Shown here piece after piece: positions 11,225 through 18,367 of a stretch of 37,121 nucleotides of DNA (position 1 is its first letter; each line of letters begins with the position of its first letter). The notes below the pieces were generated by a model. It saw only the letters and a list, made by a program, of their open reading frames with translations. It searched no databases and was not told where the DNA came from. The DNA comes from Acidobacteriota bacterium. GTDB taxonomy: Bacteria; Acidobacteriota; Terriglobia; Terriglobales; Acidobacteriaceae. The position numbers and the translations under genes were made by a program. The stretch covers positions 1 to 37,121 of the forward strand of contig JAEYQK010000027.1 in NCBI GenBank assembly GCA_023410055.1, in the 5' to 3' direction.

Positions 11225-11293
11225 AGTGGATTAGTCGAAGGAACAGATCAGACTTCAGCGGTGTCTAACGTACCAGCAAGAATTGGAGGCTGT

Positions 11294-11926
11294 ATGCAGG
11301 AGGAACCTGTTTCGATAACTATAGTGACACCTCTTCATTCGAGGCTCTTCGAGTTCTTCGTAGTATTTGCGGTTGTATTCTTAGTCGTACGTTCTTTCCA
11401 ACTGGCATGGAATCTATGGTTATCGCGGCACCGAAGTCGGGCTGTGTCCAAGAACTCCGCCACCCTGAATGCCGATTCTATTGCTAGAGCCGCCCTGGTC
11501 GGCAGACGGCTCGAGTCTCAGCTGCCTCTCGAACCCAATGAAAATGCGATGCGGACAAGCCCCGCTCTTTTTTCGACCCTTGCTGAATCCGAAATCAGGT
11601 TTGATTACTTGTTCGCTGCGTGTTCGGCCCGAGTACAATCCCTGAGAAAGCTGGCGGTACTAACGCTTATCATTTCTGCGTTGGAGACAACATGGGGGCT
11701 GGTCAACGACCTTGCTTACATAGCGAAATATAACTCATCGGTCTGGTCAGGCATTCGCGCATTATCCGAGAATCTGACGCCATTTGCTGTCGGATTATTG
11801 GTGCTTTACGCTGCATACGCGTTCTACGAAGGCGTTCTTCAGCGCCGCAAAGCTAAATGGCAGTACTACTGTTCGACGTTTCGGAGTCACGCCTCAGAAC
11901 CCGTCACCGCAAACCTTCCGAACTAG
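11294..11926 (+). CDS. Small membrane protein, possible MotA/ExbB-like topology
   Basis: I do not recognise a firm family. Starting at ATG 11294 the protein has about 210 residues. A GTG 33 bp upstream is in frame, but ATG 11294 is preceded by GGAGG, although only 4 nt away. One hydrophobic segment lies near the N-terminus (FEFFVVFAVVFLVV). A cytoplasmic-looking region of about 90 residues follows. Two more membrane segments lie near LAVLTLIISALETTWGLVNDL and LTPFAVGLLVLYAAYAFYEGV, then a basic tail. One helix, a long loop, then a pair of helices recalls TolQ/ExbB/MotA proton-channel subunits, but no diagnostic motif is seen and no ExbD/TolR partner is adjacent. Codon use is more AT-rich than ppdK. 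It lies between two copies of the double-hairpin repeat. Confidence 0.55.
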   Translation: MQEEPVSITIVTPLHSRLFEFFVVFAVVFLVVRSFQLAWNLWLSRHRSRAVSKNSATLNADSIARAALVGRRLESQLPLEPNENAMRTSPALFSTLAESEIRFDYLFAACSARVQSLRKLAVLTLIISALETTWGLVNDLAYIAKYNSSVWSGIRALSENLTPFAVGLLVLYAAYAFYEGVLQRRKAKWQYYCSTFRSHASEPVTANLPN

Positions 11927-11959
11927 TATTAGGGTTCTCGCCGGAACCCCGCCGCAACG

Positions 11960-12003
11960 TAGCGCCGCCGTCCCGGCGGCTGTAGCGGCGGCATCTTGCC
12001 GTC
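11960..12003. repeat. GC-rich double-hairpin repeat, copy 2
   Basis: TAGCGCCGCCGTCCCGGCGG opens hairpin one (GCCGCC with GGCGGC). A second hairpin follows (GCGGCGGCATCTTGCCG). The copy matches those at 11180 and 14555 in order and spacing, with base changes mainly in the loops. It lies 3' of the membrane-protein gene. Confidence 0.6.
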
Positions 12004-12074
12004 CCATTGTGATCCGTTCTATCGCTCCACGACATTGTTGCCGCTCACATCACTTTTCATTACAGTGTTGATAA

Positions 12075-12683
12075 ATGCCTCCTAAATTCATTGCCCGACA
12101 ACTTTCGTGCCCCTCCGGCTTCCTGGGACGCATAATCCGACGTCGTATGAACTCGCACAATGCAGACTTGAATGCGTTCGTCATCAAGCTACTCGACGTG
12201 CGGTCCACGGATCGTGTTCTTGAAATCGGCTTCGGTGGAGGTCTCAACCTTCCTATATTGGTTTCTTCGGCGGCTTCGTTTACCGGTCTTGACCTTTCGG
12301 TTGACTCAGTAAGGCATGCGCAGAAGAAGTTTTCCAAGGACGTCGCTGAGAGGCGCGCTTCTTTTTGCACGGGAGATGTTAAAGATCTTCCATTTCCATC
12401 TGAATCATTTGATAAGGTTTGTACCGCCAATACCATCTACTTCTGGAATTCGCTGGAAGCAGGCTTCACGGAAATCCATCGTGTTCTTTCCCCTGGAGGC
12501 ACTCTTGTCGTCGGTTTCATGCCAAAGGAGTTCATGGACAAGGAAGGCATGCCGAGCGACATCTTTACCTTGCGAACGCCAGAAGAGGTACGCTCTGCTT
12601 TGTCTTCGGCAGGGTTTTCTGAGATAAGCACTGAACGGCTCGGTTCCAACGGTCGCTGGGTTGCGATTGTGGCAACTCGCTAG
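12075..12683 (+). CDS. Class I SAM-dependent methyltransferase
   Basis: This 202-residue soluble protein has the Rossmann methyltransferase fold of the UbiE/Methyltransf_11 type. Motif I is VLEIGFGGGLNLPIL (about residues 48-62). The acidic loop is FTGLDLSVDSVRHAQKKF. A motif II/III-like block is TGDVKDLPFPSESFDKVCTANTIYFW, then HRVLSPGGTLVVGF. The N-terminus (PSGFLGRIIRRRMNSHNADLNAFVIKLL) resembles small-molecule methyltransferases. The substrate is not evident and no pathway partner is adjacent. It converges with the 4Fe-4S gene with a 9-bp gap and no visible terminator between them. ATG 12075 has no strong Shine-Dalgarno; a later start at the Met of RRRMNSHN would remove conserved residues. 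Confidence 0.85.
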   Translation: MPPKFIARQLSCPSGFLGRIIRRRMNSHNADLNAFVIKLLDVRSTDRVLEIGFGGGLNLPILVSSAASFTGLDLSVDSVRHAQKKFSKDVAERRASFCTGDVKDLPFPSESFDKVCTANTIYFWNSLEAGFTEIHRVLSPGGTLVVGFMPKEFMDKEGMPSDIFTLRTPEEVRSALSSAGFSEISTERLGSNGRWVAIVATR

Positions 12684-12692
12684 GACTACTGC

Positions 12693-13535
12693 TTACCACA
12701 GCCCCGCCGCCACCTTACACTGCGCTCGATCCGTTAGTGTGATCGCATTCTTCTTGCACACAGAGCGGCAGACTCCACACCCGTAGCACCACCGCTGATC
12801 GATCACGGCTCTCTTGTTCGACGCACTCCACGTCAGCGCGCCGAACTGGCACTGCCGCAGGCACTCGCGGCAGCCGTTACATGCGTCCGGATCGATCTCA
12901 CCGACGTACTCGGCGCGGAACATGACCGGGATGTTGCGGGACATGGTGAAGCGCATCGCCCAGCAGTCCGAACGATCGCAGTTGCAGATCCCACCGATGT
13001 ACGGTGTCATGAACGTCCACACGGTGTGGCACAATCCTTCGCGCTCGTGCTTGCGAAACGCCTCCATCGCTTCTTCCTTCGTCAACTTCTCGACTCCGCC
13101 GGTCTCCGGCCCTGTAAGGAAGTTGTCGCTGAGTCCCTGAACGATTTCGGACATCACGTTGTCGGGTGACAGGCTTATGCCGTAACAATAGCGCTTCTCT
13201 TTCCCCAGCGTGTTGTGCCGGCAATAGCACGCGACGCGCACGATCGAGTTCGTCATGTCAAAGATCTTCTCGACGTCCTCGATCGGCAGCACCTGTCCGT
13301 AGTGGACCTTCTTTTGCTTTCGCGTGATCAGATAGACGAACCAGTCACGCACGAACTTCGGCATCGTTTCCAGCTTGTCCGTTTTCTCTACGGCCTTGGC
13401 TATTGCGTCCGGATGCTGAAAGAACTCGCTGATCATCTGCCGGCGATTCACGTCGCTAGCCAGATCGTCGGAGTAGTTCTTCGCCTCGAGATACCACTTC
13501 TTTCCCTCGGCATGTTTCAGGCAGAACTCGCACAT
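12693..13535 (-). CDS. 4Fe-4S dicluster-binding protein
   Basis: This protein has about 280 residues. The long frame starts further upstream, but ATG 13535 has an excellent Shine-Dalgarno (GGGGAGGA, 5-nt spacing from GGAGG) and begins MCEFCLKHAEGKKWYLEAKNY, so I start there. The C-terminal part has two ferredoxin motifs, CNGCRECLRQCQFGAL and CYGCGVCRSVCKKNAI, enough for two [4Fe-4S] clusters. Upstream cysteine groups (CYCRH, RYCYG, GICNCDRSDCW) could bind a further metal site. No signal peptide or membrane segment is seen. This looks like a conserved electron-transfer or regulatory ferredoxin-like protein of unknown partner. It is divergent from the DUF4097 gene. Confidence 0.8.
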   Translation of the reverse strand: MCEFCLKHAEGKKWYLEAKNYSDDLASDVNRRQMISEFFQHPDAIAKAVEKTDKLETMPKFVRDWFVYLITRKQKKVHYGQVLPIEDVEKIFDMTNSIVRVACYCRHNTLGKEKRYCYGISLSPDNVMSEIVQGLSDNFLTGPETGGVEKLTKEEAMEAFRKHEREGLCHTVWTFMTPYIGGICNCDRSDCWAMRFTMSRNIPVMFRAEYVGEIDPDACNGCRECLRQCQFGALTWSASNKRAVIDQRWCYGCGVCRSVCKKNAITLTDRAQCKVAAGLW

Positions 13536-13735
13536 GACGTCCTCCCCAAGGACGCCAATAAGTTTGGCACACCTCGATCTACTCGCACGGCGCTTGGCAC
13601 ACATTGTCCCTCTTGAACTCCCATTCTGGGACGTTGGCCTGAAGCGGAACGGGTGCGTTGGCTTAAGTTTCAGGGAACCAACAATACAGCCCACTCGTAC
13701 CTAGCTTGGTAGGAATCCCTCTGGAGGGGATCATC

Positions 13736-14527
13736 ATGCGCTTTCGCATCCTTTTGGCGTTTCTGTTGCTTTGCTGCCTGTTGCTGTCGTCCGTCGCATT
13801 CGCCGCCGAGTGGAGAAAGGAATACAGAGTCGGCACCTCGCCTGTTCTTCAGGTCGATTCCAATGATGCGTCCATCGCAGTTCACGGAGGCACTTCTACA
13901 ATATCTGCATTCGTTACGACCAGCGGTTGGGATATCGGAACGAATGGTGTGAAGATCACCGAATGGCAGAGTGGGGATCACGTCTATATCCAGGTCAAAA
14001 TCCCGAACCAGCACTGGGGATTCAACTTCGGCAATCGTTCCGTCAAGGTCGAGATTTCCGTTCCGGAGAATACGCGAGTGCAAGCAACCACCTCGGACGG
14101 TAGCCTCAATCTTCATGGCACCAAGGCCGGTGCCGTGCTTAGGACAAGTGACGGCTCGATTCACGTGTCTGGATTCAACGGCGATCTTCAAGCCCGAACA
14201 TCCGACGGCAGTATCGACGCGGATGGTCGCTTCACCGCACTGGATCTTCAGACATCGGACGGGCAGATCAAGGCCAACGTAGCTGGCGGATCGAAGATGT
14301 CCGGATCTTGGAATCTGCGTACTTCAGACGGTAGCGTCAACCTTCGAATGCCTGCGGACATTGCTTTTGAACTGGACGCTTCGACCGGAGATGGCAGCAT
14401 CAATTCCGAACTGGCCGTCCAAAACGAAGAAAAAGCTCGAAATCGACTGCGAGGAAAGGTCAACGGTGGCGGTCCCATCCTGCACGTGCACACTTCGGAC
14501 GGGTCGATCCACATCGGGAAGAGCTAA
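13736..14527 (+). CDS. Exported DUF4097 beta-repeat protein
   Basis: This 263-residue protein has a clear signal peptide (MRFRILLAFLLLCCLLLSSVAFA, cleaved before AEW). The chosen ATG has GGAGGGG about 8 nt upstream; an earlier in-frame start lacks one and would bury the signal peptide. The mature part is built from a short recurring unit, TSDGS plus alternating hydrophobic residues. Variants include TTSDGSLNL, RTSDGSIHV, RTSDGSIDA, QTSDGQIKA, RTSDGSVNL, STGDGSINS and HTSDGSIHI, seven in all. This is typical of DUF4097 putative adhesins, predicted to fold as a right-handed beta-helix. Its role at the cell surface or in the periplasm is unknown. A repeat element follows the stop codon. Confidence 0.85.
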   Translation: MRFRILLAFLLLCCLLLSSVAFAAEWRKEYRVGTSPVLQVDSNDASIAVHGGTSTISAFVTTSGWDIGTNGVKITEWQSGDHVYIQVKIPNQHWGFNFGNRSVKVEISVPENTRVQATTSDGSLNLHGTKAGAVLRTSDGSIHVSGFNGDLQARTSDGSIDADGRFTALDLQTSDGQIKANVAGGSKMSGSWNLRTSDGSVNLRMPADIAFELDASTGDGSINSELAVQNEEKARNRLRGKVNGGGPILHVHTSDGSIHIGKS

Positions 14528-14554
14528 TCTGTAAACCTTCGCGGTACCGATTTG

Positions 14555-14597
14555 TAGCGCCGCCTCGACGGCTGGAGCGGCGGCATGTTGCCGCCGC
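14555..14597. repeat. GC-rich double-hairpin repeat, copy 3
   Basis: TAGCGCCGCC is followed by a shortened first hairpin and a near-perfect second hairpin (GCGGCGGCATGTTGCCGCCGC region). It sits 27 bp after the DUF4097 stop. The order of parts is the same as at 11180 and 11960. Confidence 0.6.
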
Positions 14598-14769
14598 ATC
14601 GCTATGCCGCCGCGCGGAAAGGGAAATCGACATCTTACAGGTTTGTGCCGATCTTGGCTCAATTTGGCGCTTGACGGTCAGCAACATAGGAAGGAACATG
14701 GGCTAATCGCGGGCATCCGTCTCCATGTCCGGAACGCTCTGATCTTCATCCCCCAGGTGGCAGGTGTAT

Positions 14770-15009
14770 ATGTCTGGCGATGATCTTCATGGTTTTACCT
14801 CCCTCTGTTTGTCGGAAGCAGTCCTCTGTGCAAATTGCGACATGATCAGCAACAGCCTGAGTAAGTGCCTGTGCTGCGGAAGCACTGCGACAATGCCGCT
14901 CGCGTCTCTGTTGGGCGCCCTCCGTGGAGGCAGCACAGCCAGAGTGGTACAGAAGGAATGGTCTGAGCACGCGGAGATTCCCAAGATGATGCCGCGTCGT
15001 GCGGCCTGA
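14770..15009 (+). CDS. Short Cys4 (zinc-ribbon-like) protein
   Basis: This is an open frame of about 79 residues with ATG at 14770; a GTG two codons earlier is also in frame. It contains LCANCD and, 17-20 residues on, CLCCGST, a CxxC...CxxC arrangement typical of small zinc-ribbon proteins. The following stretch, ATMPLASLLGALRGGSTARVV, ends with a basic tail. I believe short proteins of this type recur in acidobacteria, but this is a memory-level impression and not a search result. The Shine-Dalgarno is weak. A rival short frame with a much better ribosome-binding site lies on the opposite strand at 14746-14790, so the coding strand is not settled. Confidence 0.5.
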   Translation: MSGDDLHGFTSLCLSEAVLCANCDMISNSLSKCLCCGSTATMPLASLLGALRGGSTARVVQKEWSEHAEIPKMMPRRAA

Positions 15010-15310
15010 GGCAGTTCGACTGTCAAGAGCCTCGCAACGCCGGAATTCGGCCAAGTGACTGGCACGCTGAGAGATATTCCGCAGCTATGCCTGTCGGGAT
15101 AAGCGTTCCAAACTGGTACGATTGAATTAGGCACTCGTGTCAGTTGACGGCCGATAGTATCGAGAATGTAATCGCGGCGGTGCGACGGTCTGGTCCCCCG
15201 TTGCCCGACGTCCGTCAGTCAGACAGAACGATAAATCCTGTAGATTATCAGTGATAGAAAAAAGGGTGGGGGAGGGGGTAGCCAGACGCAAGGGTTACCC
15301 TAAAGTAACC
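15010..15310. other. Gene-free stretch with G-rich tract
   Basis: No convincing gene is seen. The stretch contains a run of three G-blocks, GGGTGGGGGAGGGGG (15264-15278). At its right edge is a perfect 8-bp hairpin, AGGGTTAC (15291-15298) with GTAACCCT (15305-15312), which includes the stop codon of the leftward gene. Read leftward, the hairpin is followed about 35 bp later by a T6 run, so it may help terminate that gene. Confidence 0.4.
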
Positions 15311-15904
15311 CTAATGCACCTTCTGAATCCTCTCGATTAGCTTCTGCGCCAGATTCTCGTCCGACTCCGACCAGAGCACGCGCCCGCTGATACCACAATT
15401 CTTTTCGACAGCTTGCGTGAAGGCGATCAGCTTTTGGATATTTGCCTTGATGCGGTTCTCGTTTGCCAGAGTCAGATCCATGTTCTCGTAGAGGAATGGC
15501 GTGTCCAACCCGAAGTCGACCTGAATGTGTCCCGCTTGCTTGTAAGCACCATCGTCGAACTCAGTTCCGTTCACGACGATTTCGACTGGTTGCGGGAGAA
15601 GCTGTATTTCCTCAGACTCGTCGGTCTGGGCAAAGAGGTCCCAGTAAGTTTCGAACGTATACGCGTAATCAGCATGCAGAAACTCGTTGGTGATCGCGAT
15701 CGCCTGTTCCGGGTCAAGCCCCGGACGAAAACGGCGCTCCATGACCGTCGGTTCTCCCCACGTTACAGGCGTAACGGACAGATAAGAAATCCCAGGACGC
15801 TGTGCCGAAAAAGGGAATTGTCGCAGCAGTGACAAAGCTCGCGGCATCATCTCGACCGTCGCAAAGCTAGGAAACCAAAGACTCAGATAAAGTGGATCAG
15901 CCAT
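15311..15904 (-). CDS. Conserved hypothetical protein
   Basis: This 197-residue soluble protein is of unknown function. It starts MADPLYLSLWFPSF and has no signal peptide, membrane segment or recognised catalytic motif. The composition is ordinary for a folded domain, with amphipathic stretches near PRALSLLRQFPF and a C-terminal helix-rich segment (NENRIKANIQKLIAFTQAVEKNCGISG...NLAQKLIERIQKVH). The Shine-Dalgarno is weak. It stands alone between the G-rich gap and the tRNA-Glu gene and is divergent from the tRNA. Even codon use across its length and the lack of internal stops support a real gene. Confidence 0.7.
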   Translation of the reverse strand: MADPLYLSLWFPSFATVEMMPRALSLLRQFPFSAQRPGISYLSVTPVTWGEPTVMERRFRPGLDPEQAIAITNEFLHADYAYTFETYWDLFAQTDESEEIQLLPQPVEIVVNGTEFDDGAYKQAGHIQVDFGLDTPFLYENMDLTLANENRIKANIQKLIAFTQAVEKNCGISGRVLWSESDENLAQKLIERIQKVH

Positions 15905-16070
15905 GATTGTCTATTAGGAGTAACAACCCTAACCCGCGTTGCCCTCATGTACTAGAGTACAGCAAGGGCACGATAGATAGTGCAAATGCCACGCATGAGA
16001 GCAGCCCGGTTTGCGAACGGTCGCGCCGCAATCCAGCGAATCACCGTAGCAACACGAGCGCAGCAAACCT

Positions 16071-16100
16071 TTGACACTCTCGGAATTGGGCTGATAGTAT
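16071..16100 (+). promoter_or_regulatory. Promoter of tRNA-Glu
   Basis: A consensus TTGACA (16071-16076) is separated by 18 bp from TAGTAT (16095-16100). The predicted start of transcription is about 50 nt before the mature tRNA, on the same strand. The exact -35 hexamer makes this one of the better promoter calls in the window. Confidence 0.65.
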
Positions 16101-16155
16101 CAATGTTTGCGAGAGCACTTCTGTTTTCGCAGGATGTTCCTGCCTTTTTGAGAGC

Positions 16156-16233
16156 GTCCCCGTCGTCTAGCCCGGCCTAGGACACCGCCCTTTCACGGCG
16201 ATAACACGGGTTCGAATCCCGTCGGGGACGCCA
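16156..16233 (+). tRNA. tRNA-Glu (anticodon TTC)
   Basis: A full cloverleaf is present. The acceptor stem is GTCCCCG with CGGGGAC. The D arm lies within GTCTAGCCCGGCCTAGGAC. The anticodon loop is CTTTCAC (anticodon TTC). The T arm is ACGGG-TTCGAAT-CCCGT, followed by discriminator G and an encoded CCA. The outermost anticodon-stem pair is C opposite A (CCGCC with GGCGA), where most bacterial tRNA-Glu have a C-G pair. The gene is the attachment site of the adjacent element: its 3' 45 bases plus two more are repeated at 26396-26442. The copy here is complete and should be functional. Confidence 0.95.
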
Positions 16234-16234
16234 A
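16188..16234 (+). repeat. attL: 47-bp direct repeat in the tRNA-Glu 3' half
   Basis: This 47-bp stretch runs from the anticodon stem-loop through CCA plus two A residues. It is identical, base for base, to 26396-26442. Sequence identity stops sharply on both sides. That is the signature of tyrosine-recombinase integration into a tRNA gene. Confidence 0.92.
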
Positions 16235-16687
16235 AGAATCAATAACTTACAAGCATACCTCTTGGTTCTGCTAAATAGATGCTAAATAGTGCGGGGCGTA
16301 ACGCCGCGCTTACTCCTATCGTCTGATCGCCTTCTGTCCAAGACTCCACTTTTCCCTCCGGCCTGTTTGCCAATAAAACTAGCCCCAATCTGCATCGCGT
16401 TTTGTTCGTTTTCGTTTACCGCAGTGTCACTAGCGCACTTCGGTACGCCTCTAGGAGTACCGACGTGCAAGGTGCTGGCCATGGGACGATGCGCGCTGTT
16501 CGAAGTCCTATATATCGCTATACGACACACTAAAGCCAGAAATCTGATTAACAGCTCTGTTTAGTGAAATAGAACTGTCCTGCGATATAGGACATCGACA
16601 GTCCGACACGTGCAGCGTACTTTTCGGTACGTGAGCGCGAACGGCAAACACGCAGGACGCGAGGTTAACGCAGATGGGGAGGCGAAC
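16235..16687. promoter_or_regulatory. Left-end control region of the element
   Basis: No convincing gene is seen in these 453 bp. Two TGCTAAA motifs lie near the att core (16269 and 16280). Further right, GTCCTATATATCGC (16505-16518) and its near inverse GCGATATAGGAC (16582-16593) flank a 63-bp gap. The second is itself part of an inverted repeat, TGTCCT-N7-AGGACA (16576-16594). These are plausible operators and promoters for the rightward genes. Short frames on both strands lack ribosome-binding sites. Confidence 0.45.
16269..16286 (+). promoter_or_regulatory. Putative integrase arm sites, left pair
   Basis: There are two direct copies of TGCTAAA, at 16269-16275 and 16280-16286, starting 11 bp apart and 35 bp inside the attL core. 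An identical pair with the same 11-bp spacing and orientation occurs inside the right end. The repetition at both ends supports a role in integrase binding. Confidence 0.55.
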
Positions 16688-16966
16688 GTGGCTAGCGCGG
16701 AAATTCTAGGCGAGAAGATGGGATTCAGTACGCGGGAAGTGTCAAGGCTCACGGGATTGGGTCAGACCACGATCTATGAGCGCATCGAAACCGGCGAACT
16801 GAAAGCGCGGAAGTTGGGACGGCGCACGCTGATATTGCGGCGTGACCTGGAAACATTCTTGGAGGCTCTTCCCGCAAAGACCGAAGCGAGTGAAGCGCAC
16901 AGAGGCTATGTGCGGCGCCGCTGGAATGTTGCAAAAGGCGCGGTAGCGGGGAACGTGAGCCGATGA
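16688..16966 (+). CDS. Excisionase-like helix-turn-helix protein
   Basis: This 92-residue protein starts at GTG 16688, chosen because GGGGAGG precedes it by 5 nt. A longer in-frame start at 16610 has no ribosome-binding site and adds 26 residues of unlikely sequence. The core, MGFSTREVSRLTGLGQTTIYERIETGELKARKLGRRTLILRRDLETFLEAL, is a MerR-like winged helix of the AlpA/Xis (HTH_17) class. These direct excision or activate phage genes. Its place just inside attL fits an excisionase or recombination directionality factor. The stop codon overlaps the next gene's start (ATGA), so it heads a coupled operon. Whether it also acts as a transcription regulator is open. Confidence 0.75.
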   Translation: MASAEILGEKMGFSTREVSRLTGLGQTTIYERIETGELKARKLGRRTLILRRDLETFLEALPAKTEASEAHRGYVRRRWNVAKGAVAGNVSR

Positions 16967-17346
16967 CTCCCGGTGAGAAGAAACGCGGCAGGCCAAGGAA
17001 AGACGCGCCTATCGGTGTAAAGCAGAAGCTGCTCCTGCGCCCCGTTCTGATGGACGTATGCGGCGGCGATCGCGGCGCAGCGCTCTTGCTTTCGCAAGTG
17101 CTGAATTGGAGCATTCCCCCAGACTCGGCTACTGACGAAGAATTCTTCGCTTCAAACGGTGCACTGATGGCCACAACGGGTCTGTCAGAAGACCAGTTCA
17201 GGTCAGCCCGCAAGACGCTATGCGAACTTGGTTTCTTGCACGTATCGAAGAGAGGCGCACCGCCCCGAATTTTCTACGCGGTACGGCACAACATTCTTGA
17301 GGCTGCGATACAAGCCCTTCAGGAGAACGGGAGCGCTCTCGCATGA
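16963..17346 (+). CDS. Winged-helix protein, putative replication factor
   Basis: This protein has 127 residues. A basic N-terminus (KKRGRPRKDAPIGVKQKLLLRP, AT-hook-like GRPRK) precedes GDRGAALLLSQVLNWSIPP...FFASNGALMATTGLSEDQFRSARKTLCELGFLHVSKRGAPPRIFYAVR. This pattern is common in phage and plasmid winged-helix proteins of the replication-initiator or DnaD-like kind: 'all-alpha start, ATTGLSxxQxRxARKxLxxLGFL, then a beta wing'. The start overlaps the upstream stop and the stop overlaps the downstream start, both as ATGA. It probably binds DNA in element replication or its control. The assignment is by pattern only. Confidence 0.65.
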   Translation: MTPGEKKRGRPRKDAPIGVKQKLLLRPVLMDVCGGDRGAALLLSQVLNWSIPPDSATDEEFFASNGALMATTGLSEDQFRSARKTLCELGFLHVSKRGAPPRIFYAVRHNILEAAIQALQENGSALA

Positions 17347-18026
17347 GTCTGAAGGTTACGAGCCTCGTGTGGGAAGCAGCCCCTATCGAAGACGCCCGCG
17401 TGATGATGGTGCTGTTGGCCCTCTCTGATTGGGCAAACGATGAAGGTGTTTCCTGGTACAGCGTAGCCAAGATCGCACGTAAATCACGCTGCTCAGAGCG
17501 CACAGCCCAACGCATCATTCAACTGCTCTCGAAGCCTGATGATAGTGGCTACCAGATGCTGCACGTACATCAACGCGGCGGTAGAAGACTGACGAATGTG
17601 TATCGCGTAAACGTAAGGCTGCTTCGCCAGTTGCGGTCGCAGTTGGAGAGTGAACTGGAAAAGGGTGACACCGTGACACCGTTTGTAAGTAGTAACGGCC
17701 CGAACTGGCACAAAAACGGTGACATGAACGATCTGGAAAGGGTGACATCCAGCGCACAAAACGGTGACACAGCCCTGACACCCGAATCGTCAGAGAGACT
17801 GTCAGAGAGACTGTCAGGGGAAGCAGCGGCGCAAGCGCCGCTCCCCCAAGTTGAGCAGATTGATGTGGAAGACACCCCGCTCAGCCCTGAAGAACTTTCG
17901 CAGCTTGAAGAAGACTACATCGCGTGGCTCGCAGACATTGAGAAGCAGGCGCAGCACAGCCCTTATCACGCCACGTTGTTGGCACAAATCAGGGAGCAAG
18001 AGGCGCTCGAAAGGCAGACGAAATGA
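17343..18026 (+). CDS. Helix-turn-helix protein, putative replication factor
   Basis: This protein has 227 residues. The N-terminal 90 residues (VTSLVWEAAPIEDARVMMVLLALSDWANDEGVSWYSVAKIARKSRCSERTAQRIIQLL) match the HTH_36-type replication-protein domain of phages and plasmids. It is followed by a beta hairpin (YQMLHVHQRGGRRLTNVYRV). The remainder is acidic and low in complexity, with a C-terminal helical stretch (LSQLEEDYIAWLADIEKQAQHSP). A repeated segment encodes SERLSERLSG. It is translationally coupled to both neighbours by ATGA overlaps. With the gene before it, it forms a two-protein module likely to initiate element replication. No DnaC-like or helicase gene accompanies them. Confidence 0.65.
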   Translation: MSLKVTSLVWEAAPIEDARVMMVLLALSDWANDEGVSWYSVAKIARKSRCSERTAQRIIQLLSKPDDSGYQMLHVHQRGGRRLTNVYRVNVRLLRQLRSQLESELEKGDTVTPFVSSNGPNWHKNGDMNDLERVTSSAQNGDTALTPESSERLSERLSGEAAAQAPLPQVEQIDVEDTPLSPEELSQLEEDYIAWLADIEKQAQHSPYHATLLAQIREQEALERQTK

Positions 18027-18367
18027 TGGTACGCCCAGAGACATACCAGCATACGAAGCGCGAAAGAGGAAAACGAATTCTGATTCATCCCAACGCGCCG
18101 CGCTGTGGTTACGTTGTGCTCCTGAAATGGAACCCCGCAGCAGCACCGATACTGCTGAACATTCCGGGCAGAGGTTTGCTGAAGGTGGATGATCCGCAGC
18201 AGTTCTCCCTGGGCGCTTTGATGAAGTTGGAAAACCAACTTACCGGACAACCGGAGCAGCCCAACGGCCCATGGGACTTGAAAGTTCCTGAGTGGGTGGA
18301 CATTTTGCGGGCGCTGGGATGTGAGGTTGAAATCGAAACAGCGGGAGGTGGTAGTGAAACTAACTGA
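18023..18367 (+). CDS. Unknown small element protein
   Basis: This 114-residue protein matches no family I know. It is basic at the N-terminus (RPETYQHTKRERGKRILIHPNAPRCGYVVLLKWNP) and has a short proline-containing middle (LLNIPGRGLLKVDDPQQFSLGALMKLENQL). It ends with a helix-like segment (VPEWVDILRALGCEVEIE). There is no membrane segment. Its start overlaps the upstream stop (ATGATG), and its end overlaps the S49 peptidase gene by 14 bases. Operon position between replication-type and structural-type genes gives no firm clue. It is supported mainly by coupling on both sides. Confidence 0.6.
   Translation: MMVRPETYQHTKRERGKRILIHPNAPRCGYVVLLKWNPAAAPILLNIPGRGLLKVDDPQQFSLGALMKLENQLTGQPEQPNGPWDLKVPEWVDILRALGCEVEIETAGGGSETN

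Noticed and set aside
16282..16564. Overlapping 82- and 91-codon frames just inside attL
   Set aside because: Neither has a ribosome-binding site, family features or operon coupling. The region instead carries arm-site and operator-like motifs.
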